From positions 27,528 to 91,527 of the forward strand of contig DZCQ01000005.1 in NCBI GenBank assembly GCA_022730285.1: a stretch of DNA of 64,000 nt. Direction: 5' to 3'. Both the position numbers and the translations under genes were made by a program. How positions within the stretch are numbered: the stretch's first letter is position 1; the number at the start of each line of letters is the position of its first letter. Under the pieces are notes generated by a model. The model had not been told where the DNA came from, did no database searches, and worked only from the letters and a program-made list of their open reading frames with translations. This document shows, piece after piece, positions 34,617 through 41,944 of this stretch. The stretch is from Flavobacterium psychrophilum (lineage in GTDB: Bacteria; Bacteroidota; Bacteroidia; Flavobacteriales; Flavobacteriaceae).

Positions 34617-36767
34617 TTATTTTGCAATAGTCATCTCATCTACTAAATGCTTTGCGTTAGAAAAATTTTCCATCACCCAAAGTATGTATCTAATATCTAC
34701 ATTGATAGTTCTTTGCAAAACAGGATCAAAAATAACATCTCCTGCCATCGCTTCTATGTTTCCATCAAAAGCAAGACCTATTAATTCTCCCTTTCCGTTT
34801 AGTACTGGCGAACCGGAGTTTCCTCCTGTAATATCGTTATCGGTTAGAAAGTTTAGGTGGAGTGAGCCATCTTTGTCTGCATATCTTCCATAATCTTTAT
34901 TTTTTGCCATTTCTAACACACGTACAGGAAGATCAAATTCGGCATCTCCTTTTTTGTATTTTTGTATTTGACCATCTAGTGTTGTATAATAGTTTTTAAG
35001 AGCATCGTTGCGCTTGTCTGCTGGCAAACCTCTTACTTTTCCGTAGGTTAATCTTAACGTTGAGTTGGCATCAGGGTATTTAATAGTTGCAATATTAGAC
35101 TCTCTTAGTCCTTCTACTAATAAACGAAAAGAGGCTCCAAAATCGTTTTGAGCTTTAGTTATAGCATCAGATTTGGATAAAAAATGATTTGTTAAATTAG
35201 AAGACAGTAAGAATAATGGGTCGTTTACTACTTGTTCTTGATTTGGGTTTAGTAAAAAAGCATCTATTTTCACTTTTGAGGTAAGTATGCTGACATCAAA
35301 AGCATCGTTTACATATTTGGTAAAATCGTTGTTGTTTTCTTTGGCAATTTTTTCAACTAGCGAGGCAATTGGATAGTCTTTTGTTTTAGTAACATAAAGT
35401 TGCAGTTCGGCAGCAAGAATATCTTTTTCGGCAGGAATGTATATTTCTTTATACATTTCGTTAGTTAGATGTTTAATTTCGTTAGCAAGTTCTACTCTTT
35501 CTGTTGGGTCTGCTTTGCTGTAATTTTCTAATTTTTTTCCAAGAGTTCTAGAAATTGTTCCAAATGCCGAACCTCTAAATAGCTGTTGCAGATAGTTATC
35601 ATGTTGGGCTTTTTGGTTTGTTAAACTGTAAAAATTATTAATGGTAACTACTACATTTCCGTATTTTGCTTTGTTTTCTGCTTTGTTTGCCCAGTTATTA
35701 AATTTTGTTTCCTGTGTGGCTTTGGATTTTGCAGTTTGAAATTTGGTTAAAGCATCTATCATTCCTTGTCTATTTTTCCAATAGTTTGCAATTCCTGCAT
35801 ATTTAGATGCATATATAAGGTTTAATGCTTCGCTTTGATTCATGTACTTTTTCATGTTGTCCATTGCAACCTTAGAGCCTTCTACCCAAGCAGGATAGGC
35901 ATATTTTACATTTTGTTCTATTCCACCTGCTGGCATCCATCTGTTTGTTCTTCCAGGATATCCTAAAATCATGGCATAATCTCCTTCTTTTACACCATTT
36001 AGATTGATAGGTAAGTAGTGTTTAGGTTGTAATGGAACGTTGTTTTCAGAATATTCGGCGGGATTTCCATTCGCATCTGCATATACTCTAAACATAGAGA
36101 AATCGGCAGTGTGTCGTGGCCATTCCCAGTTGTCTGTGTCTCCACCAAATTTTCCTAAACTTTCTGGTGGTGTGCCTACTAATCGTACATCTTTGTAGTC
36201 TTGGTACACAAAATAGTAATATTCATTTCCTTGAAAAAATGGACGTACCGAAACGGTATATTTTCCACCTTCGTTATTTTCTTTTTGGATAATGGCAATT
36301 TCTTTGTTAATAGTAGCTTCTCTTTCTAGTTCGGTCATGGCAGTGTTTACTTTAGAAAGTATTCTTTTAGAAACATCGTCCATACGCACAAAAAAGCGAA
36401 CGTAAAGGCTAGATGGTTTCTTCTCTGCTTTTCTATTTTCAGCCCAGTAACCATCTTTCAGCAAGTTGTTTTCTGCGGAAGATAGTTCTGCTACGGCATC
36501 ATACCCGCAGTGATGATTGGTTAAAACCAATCCATCTTTCGAGATTATTTCGGCTGTACATCCTCCATTAAATTGTACAATTGCATCTTTTAAACTGTGA
36601 TTATTTATGCTATAAATTTCTTCGCTGGTTAATTGTAACCCCATTTTTTGCATATCACGATGGTTTAACCGTTCTATGAACATTAAAAACCACATTCCTT
36701 CATCTGCTTTTACGCTAGACGGAATTAGTAAAAGAGCTGTAATAAATGATAAAATTATCTTTTTCAT
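34617..36767 (-). CDS. Dipeptidyl-peptidase of family S46 (DPP7-like)
   Basis: A 716-residue exported S46 peptidase with signal peptide (FITALLLIPSSVKA). The catalytic His lies in LVLTNHHCGYDAV, Asp in GDTDNWEWPRH and the Ser in TGGNSGSPVLNGKG (Ser651). The specificity residue after AFD is Gly669, the position where Asp/Glu-specific DPP11 has Arg; Gly there points to DPP7-type preference for hydrophobic P1 residues. It releases dipeptides from oligopeptides in the periplasm, suiting an amino-acid-using lifestyle. It stands alone with its own terminator. Confidence 0.92.
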   Translation of the reverse strand: MKKIILSFITALLLIPSSVKADEGMWFLMFIERLNHRDMQKMGLQLTSEEIYSINNHSLKDAIVQFNGGCTAEIISKDGLVLTNHHCGYDAVAELSSAENNLLKDGYWAENRKAEKKPSSLYVRFFVRMDDVSKRILSKVNTAMTELEREATINKEIAIIQKENNEGGKYTVSVRPFFQGNEYYYFVYQDYKDVRLVGTPPESLGKFGGDTDNWEWPRHTADFSMFRVYADANGNPAEYSENNVPLQPKHYLPINLNGVKEGDYAMILGYPGRTNRWMPAGGIEQNVKYAYPAWVEGSKVAMDNMKKYMNQSEALNLIYASKYAGIANYWKNRQGMIDALTKFQTAKSKATQETKFNNWANKAENKAKYGNVVVTINNFYSLTNQKAQHDNYLQQLFRGSAFGTISRTLGKKLENYSKADPTERVELANEIKHLTNEMYKEIYIPAEKDILAAELQLYVTKTKDYPIASLVEKIAKENNNDFTKYVNDAFDVSILTSKVKIDAFLLNPNQEQVVNDPLFLLSSNLTNHFLSKSDAITKAQNDFGASFRLLVEGLRESNIATIKYPDANSTLRLTYGKVRGLPADKRNDALKNYYTTLDGQIQKYKKGDAEFDLPVRVLEMAKNKDYGRYADKDGSLHLNFLTDNDITGGNSGSPVLNGKGELIGLAFDGNIEAMAGDVIFDPVLQRTINVDIRYILWVMENFSNAKHLVDEMTIAK

Positions 36768-36878
36768 AGTTATTTTTAAATTTTGTAATTGCGAATTTAG
36801 GCTATTTTTGAGATTAATTTTAAATTATAGATAAATAAAAGTGTATTTGTGGTTAAAATTTAACATTTTTAATTTTTT

Positions 36879-37657
36879 CTAATTCCTAGACTGGACTATT
36901 TCTTGGTAAGCTCCGTTCCAAAGTGTTATTCTTTTTTGTAGAGATTCCGGAATATATTGTGTTGCTTCGTCCCAAAATTTTTGGTTTTCTCCACAAAGAG
37001 AATTAGTCATTCTATTGCTAAATGGCTGTGATAATCTCCATCTACCTCGGTATGGCATTCTAAATAGTATTTAAAAATAGATAAATTGTTAGGTATTTTG
37101 CTATATATATCGTTCACAATGGCAATAAACATATTTGGTATTAAATCTTCTCGGCCAAAAGTAAATATTGCCGATTGCAAGTATGACTTGTGCGTTTTTA
37201 TTGTTTGAAATGTAAAATTCACAAATTCTTGTGCTTCTTTTGGGGTGTTCGAAATTTCAAAAGCCTTTTGTAAATTGTTTGTTTCTTGCAATGTTTTTAC
37301 AAATGTTTCTATCGGAATGGTGTTTGCACCACATTGTTTCATGGCATCTACATATATTTCGAAATGACTTTTTCGTATTCCGTCCAAATCTACATCTGAT
37401 TCTTCTCCTAAAACAATCTCGTTAATTAGATATCTATTATTCGCATCTTTTGTAGGAAACCAATGAACGGAAGTACAGGTTAAATTGTTTTGTAAACTTT
37501 TAAGTAACGACATAAAATCCCATACAGCATAAATATGGTGTTTCATAAAAATTTGTACATCTTACAAGGTGTGTATAGCACCGTACAAAGGGTGGTTTAT
37601 TATTTGTTCAATTAATGGACGGGAGGATTCTTGGATTTTTGTAATTTGGCTATTCAT
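36879..37657 (-). pseudogene. DUF3050 (haem-oxygenase-like fold) protein, disrupted
   Basis: The minus strand from the ATG at 37657 reads MNSQITKIQESSRPLIEQ through NHPLYGAIHTL, then an in-frame TAA at 37564-37562, and resumes DVQIFMKHHIYAVWDFMSLL. The usual residue at the stop would be Glu (GAA to TAA). The frame then runs through YLECHTEVDGDYHSHLAIE to a TGA at 37009-37007; the family's C-terminus MTNSLCGENQKFWDEATQ continues one frame over to a TAG at 36881-36879. One missing A (GAATGA for GAAATGA) explains the shift. Restored length is about 259 residues. DUF3050 proteins have a haem-oxygenase-like diiron fold; function unknown. It lies next to nadE. Confidence 0.85.
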
Positions 37658-37661
37658 TGGT

Positions 37662-38468
37662 TTATTTTAAATTTGTGGGAATCACACATACTGGAATAGG
37701 ATTCATTTTATGTTGGTTGCTAGCATTTAATTTTTTATAAATTCCAAGCACCTTTTTTTCTCGTTCAGTATAATTAGAAATATCGCTTTCATATTCTTTT
37801 GCTTGCATTGCCCATTCTAATTCGGAGTAAGTTGCTCCTAATTGTGCTTCGTCTGTTTTATCATCACCAAACAATCCGTCAGATGGAGCTGCAATTTGTA
37901 TCGAATGGACTATGTTTAAAAATTTTGCCAATTCTCGAACTTCCGTTTTAGTTAAATCTGCAATTGGACTTAAATCAACGCCACCATCTCCGTATTTTGT
38001 AAAAAAGCCAACACCAAAATCCTCAATTTTATTACCCGTTCCCGCCACTAGTAATCCCTGAATTCCTGCCAAATAATACAAGCTAGTCATTCGTAATCTT
38101 GCTCTAGAATTAGCTAAGGATAGTTGGTGTTTTTTATCAGTAGTAGCCACTGGTACAACTTGTTTAAAAGTTTCAAAAACGGGTGTCAAGTCCACTTCTG
38201 TTTTCTGGATATTGGAATATTTTTTTTCTAACCAATCAATGTGTTCTTTAGCTCTATTAACATGGCTAGAAGCCTGATGTATAGGCATTTCTACACAAAG
38301 TGTTTGTAACCCAGTTTGTGCACACAACGTGGAGGTAACTGCCGAGTCTATCCCGCCAGAAATCCCTACAACAAAGCCATTGGTGTTTGCTTTTTTTGCA
38401 TAATCAAGAAGCCAATTTACAATGTAGGTGTTAATTTTTTCATAATTTAAGAAGCTATTTTCTGCCAT
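37662..38468 (-). CDS. nadE: NAD synthase, ammonia-dependent
   Basis: A 268-residue NadE. The PP-loop is GISGGIDSAV (residues 35-44), with later LVAGTGNKIEDFGVGFFTKYGDGG and PIADLTKTEVRELAKFL, all family signatures. There is no glutaminase domain, so it is the ammonia-using type. It converts nicotinate adenine dinucleotide to NAD. An in-frame ATG at 38540 exists, but the start MAENSFLNYEKI at 38468 fits the family and lies 36 nt after a -7 element. It is divergent from gldB, a neighbourhood I recall from other Flavobacterium genomes. Confidence 0.93.
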   Translation of the reverse strand: MAENSFLNYEKINTYIVNWLLDYAKKANTNGFVVGISGGIDSAVTSTLCAQTGLQTLCVEMPIHQASSHVNRAKEHIDWLEKKYSNIQKTEVDLTPVFETFKQVVPVATTDKKHQLSLANSRARLRMTSLYYLAGIQGLLVAGTGNKIEDFGVGFFTKYGDGGVDLSPIADLTKTEVRELAKFLNIVHSIQIAAPSDGLFGDDKTDEAQLGATYSELEWAMQAKEYESDISNYTEREKKVLGIYKKLNASNQHKMNPIPVCVIPTNLK

Positions 38469-38503
38469 GAGTCGTATTATTTTTAAAAACGAATGTATAT
38501 TTG

Positions 38504-38511
38504 CAAAAATA
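38504..38511 (-). promoter_or_regulatory. -7 element of nadE
   Basis: Minus-strand TATTTTTG matches TAnnTTTG, 36 nt before the ATG at 38468 and downstream of the in-frame ATG at 38540. This supports the shorter nadE start. Confidence 0.45.
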
Positions 38512-38643
38512 ATAAATAAATTAGCACTATTGTTATTCAAATAATTTTTTAGAAGCTATTTCCTGCTGTTTGCTAAATCTTTTGTTTTTTAAAGAAAAAA
38601 ACCAAAAGGATATCGCTTCCATCAGGGCTAAAAACACAATTTT

Positions 38644-39597
38644 ATGACCAGATTCTTAACTGTACTTACCTTGATACTTTTATTTTCGTGTTCTAAAAAA
38701 ACAAAAGAACAAGAAAAAATAGAACAAATACCAGTTACTATTAATGTTGCTAGATTTGACAAAGATTTTTTTGAAACCTCCCCATCTAATTTAGCAAGCC
38801 TTAAAAAAAAGTATCCCTCTTTTTTTCCTGCCAATACACCAGACAATGTTTGGATAGAAAAGATGACCAATCCACAATGGCGGGAACTCTATGCCGAAGT
38901 AGAAAAAAAATACAGCAGTTTTGATACACAAAAAAAAGAAATAGAAACGCTTTTTAAACACATAAAATATTATTTTCCTAAAACAAAGATACCTAAAGTA
39001 GTTACCTTAATTTACGACATGGATGCTAACTACAAAACAATATATGCGGATAGTTTAGTGCTTATATCCTTAGAGATGTATTTGGGTAAAAAACACAGAT
39101 TTTACGAATATCCAGAATACGAAAAAGCAAATTTTGAACCCTCTCAAATACTACCAGATATTGTACAAGATTTTTCTGTAAGAAAAGTAAAGCCACCAGT
39201 AGAAAAAAATTTTCTATCCTACATGATTTATGCTGGAAAACAAATGTACTTAAAAGACATTCTGTTGCCAGAATATACCGATGAGGTTAAAATAGGATAT
39301 ACATCAAAACAACTAGAATGGTGTGACGCACACGATGTAGATATTTGGCGTTATTTTGTAGATAACAATTTGCTGTATAGTACAAATACAAAATTGCTTC
39401 AAAACTTTATTGCCCCAGCACCTTTTTCTAAATTTGGTATGATAAATGATAGCGAATCTCCAGGCAGGACAGGTGTGTGGATGGGTTGGCAAATAGTGCG
39501 TGCATATATGCAAAATACAAATGCTACATTGCAACAAATGCTACTATCAGACGCAAATGATATTTTTAAATATTCAAAATATAAGCCAACAAAATAA
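38644..39597 (+). CDS. gldB: Gliding motility lipoprotein GldB
   Basis: A 317-residue lipoprotein (TLILLFSCSKK, Cys16) matching GldB along its length, for example VTINVARFDKDFF, PSFFPANTPDNVW and SPGRTGVWMGWQIVRAYM near the C-terminus. The fold resembles a gluzincin-like family (DUF2268-related), but a classical HExxH is not seen. GldB is required for gliding on surfaces and is linked to the Gld/T9SS machinery in the cell envelope. It is followed by gldC after 10 bp. Confidence 0.93.
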   Translation: MTRFLTVLTLILLFSCSKKTKEQEKIEQIPVTINVARFDKDFFETSPSNLASLKKKYPSFFPANTPDNVWIEKMTNPQWRELYAEVEKKYSSFDTQKKEIETLFKHIKYYFPKTKIPKVVTLIYDMDANYKTIYADSLVLISLEMYLGKKHRFYEYPEYEKANFEPSQILPDIVQDFSVRKVKPPVEKNFLSYMIYAGKQMYLKDILLPEYTDEVKIGYTSKQLEWCDAHDVDIWRYFVDNNLLYSTNTKLLQNFIAPAPFSKFGMINDSESPGRTGVWMGWQIVRAYMQNTNATLQQMLLSDANDIFKYSKYKPTK

Positions 39598-39607
39598 ACA
39601 GAACACT

Positions 39608-39928
39608 ATGAACTCAGAAATTAAATTTAACATTCTACTAGACGAAAATCGTGTGCCAGAGAAAATGCATTGGTCTGCACAAGATGGTGGTGTAGAAAAG
39701 GAAGATACAAAAGCAATTTTACTATCTGTTTGGGATAGTAAAATACAGGAAACAATGCGTATAGATTTATGGACAAAAGAAATGCCAGTTGATGAAATGA
39801 AAGTATTTTTTCATCAAACCTTAATTAGTATGTCAGATACTTACCTTAAAGCAACAGGGGACGAAAAAATGACGGATACCATGAAAGATTTTTGTGATTA
39901 TTTTGCCGAAAAATTAAACTTAAAGTAA
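39608..39928 (+). CDS. gldC: Gliding motility protein GldC
   Basis: A 106-residue cytoplasmic-type protein starting MNSEIKFNILLDENRVPE, with LDENRVPEKMHWSAQDGG and ILLSVWDSKIQETMRIDLW typical of GldC. In Flavobacterium johnsoniae gldC sits with gldB and its loss reduces rather than abolishes gliding, by my recollection; the mechanism is unknown. The in-frame upstream extension lies inside gldB and is rejected. It converges on engB; the 148-bp gap shows no clear terminator. Confidence 0.92.
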   Translation: MNSEIKFNILLDENRVPEKMHWSAQDGGVEKEDTKAILLSVWDSKIQETMRIDLWTKEMPVDEMKVFFHQTLISMSDTYLKATGDEKMTDTMKDFCDYFAEKLNLK

Positions 39929-40076
39929 TCTAAGTACGTTAAACAGAATAATGTCGTATTTTTTCAAATTTAACAATCTACATTTTTGATGATAATTAGA
40001 TTAGAATTTTCTAAATATGTCTTATCACCACCTATATGACTTTTGACTTTTACGATATTCAACCTTTTCGACTTAC

Positions 40077-40700
40077 TTAAACGTCAAATTTGTTCTGATT
40101 ATATATTTGTTCGTTAATTTCCAATATGTAATTTAGTAATTCTTCCTTCCCAGTGCCTTCACTGGCAGAGGTTACAAAATAAGGAGGCATTTCTTCCCAG
40201 TTGTTAGCAAGTAGTGCTTTGCGATAACTACTAATATGTTGTGCAACTTTTCCACGACTTATTTTGTCTGCTTTTGTAAAAATAATACAAAATGGAAGTT
40301 CTATTTCTCCTAAGTAAGTTATAAATTCAAGGTCTATTTTTTGGGCTTCGTGTCTAATATCTATTAATACAAAACCACAAACTAATTGCTCTCTTTTTTC
40401 AAAATAATCTGTAATGAATTGCTGAAAAACTTCTTTCGTTTTTTTAGAAACTCGAGCATAACCATATCCAGGCAAATCTACCAAAAACCAATTGTTATTT
40501 ATTTTAAAATGATTAATTAACTGTGTTTTCCCTGGTTTCCCAGACGTTTTCGCTAAACCTTTGTGACCAGTAAGCATATTTATAAGCGAAGATTTACCTA
40601 CGTTAGAACGGCCAATAAAGGCATATTCTGGGAGGCGTTCTGTAGGGCAATTGCTAACCACAGAGTTACTTATAATAAATTCGGCAGCATTAATTTTCAT
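40077..40700 (-). CDS. engB: Ribosome biogenesis GTPase EngB (YihA/YsxC)
   Basis: A 207-residue small GTPase. G1 is GRSNVGKSS (near residue 27), G3 is VDLPGYGYARV (including the family hallmark after DLPG) and G4 is FTKADK. It assists 50S subunit assembly. An alpha/beta hydrolase gene lies 49 bp upstream on the same strand, an arrangement I recall next to gldBC in flavobacteria. Confidence 0.94.
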   Translation of the reverse strand: MKINAAEFIISNSVVSNCPTERLPEYAFIGRSNVGKSSLINMLTGHKGLAKTSGKPGKTQLINHFKINNNWFLVDLPGYGYARVSKKTKEVFQQFITDYFEKREQLVCGFVLIDIRHEAQKIDLEFITYLGEIELPFCIIFTKADKISRGKVAQHISSYRKALLANNWEEMPPYFVTSASEGTGKEELLNYILEINEQIYNQNKFDV

Positions 40701-40749
40701 CTAAAAATTGTAATATTACATTTTGATTATACAAAGTAGGAAATTATTT

Positions 40750-41517
40750 TTAATGTTCTGCTTTGGTTGTAAGCCATTCCTCTAGCAATTTGTTGAATTG
40801 TTCTGGGTGTTCCATCATTGCGGCATGCCCACACTCTTCAATCCAGTACAAAGTAGAATTTGGTAGGAGTTTATGAAATTCTTCCGCAACATCTGGGGGC
40901 GTTACCATATCATTTCTCCCCCAAATAATACCAGTGGGCACATGCATTTTAGGTAAATCTTTAGCCATGTTATGTCGGATAGCACTTTTGGCAATTGTAA
41001 GGGTTTTTATCAATTTAATTCGGTCGTTTACTGTAGCATATACCTCATCTACAATTTCTTTGGTTGCTATTGCAGGATTATAAAACACACCTTCTGCTTT
41101 CTTTTTAATATATTCATAATCACCACGTTTTGGATAGCTGTCTCCCATTGCACTTTCATACAAACCAGAACTCCCAGTAATCACTAAACCAGAAACTCTC
41201 TCTGGATACATTTTGGTAAAATACAGTGCGATATGTCCTCCTAAAGAGTTTCCCACTAGAATAACTCGTTCAAATTCCTTAAATGTGATGAAATCTTTTA
41301 CGTATTTTGAGAAAGCTTTTACATTTGTTTTTAAGATATTTTGAGTGTACAATGGTAATTGTGGGATAACTACCTTGTACCCTCTGGAAGGAAAGTAAGC
41401 TGCTAGTGCATCAAAATTACTAAGTCCTCCCATTAATCCATGAAGAATAATGATTGGTGTGCCTTCTCCCGCTTCAAAATATTCGTATCTACCTTCTTTT
41501 TTTAAATTGTCCACCAA
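40750..41517 (-). CDS. Alpha/beta hydrolase
   Basis: A 255-residue alpha/beta hydrolase. HGLMGGLSNFDAL is the oxyanion region, the nucleophile elbow is VGNSLGGHIALYF, the acid is probably in IWGRNDMVTPP, and the catalytic His lies in IEECGHAAMMEHPEQF. No export signal, so cytoplasmic. The substrate is unknown; relatives hydrolyse esters or C-C bonds. It precedes engB and is divergent from a 427-bp gap that contains direct repeats. Confidence 0.85.
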   Translation of the reverse strand: MVDNLKKEGRYEYFEAGEGTPIIILHGLMGGLSNFDALAAYFPSRGYKVVIPQLPLYTQNILKTNVKAFSKYVKDFITFKEFERVILVGNSLGGHIALYFTKMYPERVSGLVITGSSGLYESAMGDSYPKRGDYEYIKKKAEGVFYNPAIATKEIVDEVYATVNDRIKLIKTLTIAKSAIRHNMAKDLPKMHVPTGIIWGRNDMVTPPDVAEEFHKLLPNSTLYWIEECGHAAMMEHPEQFNKLLEEWLTTKAEH

Positions 41518-41538
41518 TGTCTTTTTTGTATTATGCTA

Positions 41539-41546
41539 CAAATATA
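41539..41546 (-). promoter_or_regulatory. -7 element of the alpha/beta hydrolase-engB unit
   Basis: Minus-strand TATATTTG matches TAnnTTTG, 21 nt before the ATG at 41517. Confidence 0.45.
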
Positions 41547-41587
41547 GTTTTAAATTATGAAATATAAAAAACCGAATTAATCATTGA

Positions 41588-41829
41588 AGGGTTAAATTGT
41601 TGTTTTGTAAAAAGAAGTTGTGTTTTTTCTGATATGCTGACAAAGAACATATAAAGGAAATCTATACTATCTGCTATTAGACTTTAAAATTCTAAAAATA
41701 TTTTGTGATAAAAAAATATTTTTCCAAAAATAATATACAGTTCCCACACAAAAGGAGTCATGTTGGAGCAAGGGATAATTGGTTGTTTTGTGAAAGGAAG
41801 TTGAAACCCCCTCTTTTTTATCATATGCT
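41588..41829 (+). repeat. Imperfect direct repeat of about 50 bp in a 427-bp gap
   Basis: Copy A (41588-41638) and copy B (41771-41829) share a core of about 33 bp (AGGG...TTGTTTTGT.AAA..GAAGTTG, about 28 of 33 identical) and a second block ending ATATGCT (14 of 16), with an 8-10 bp insertion (ACCCCCTC-like) in copy B. They are spaced 183 bp apart. No convincing gene lies in 41518-41944: a 76-codon open frame there has no family resemblance. Origin unknown. Confidence 0.5.
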
Positions 41830-41944
41830 TAAAAAAAAGACGAATATTTTTAGATTATTTATTTTTATTGTACCTTGTGGGAGAAAAATAGTAGGCACGC
41901 ATATTATTTTAACAAAAATTTATATTCTAACATAATTTATTGAT

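Noticed and set aside
38469-38540. Longer nadE start at 38540
   Set aside because: The added 24 residues do not resemble NadE, and a -7 element (38504-38511) lies inside this stretch.
41705-41935. A 76-codon open frame upstream of the secreted hydrolase
   Set aside because: No family resemblance, no promoter, it overlaps the direct repeat, and its composition looks random.
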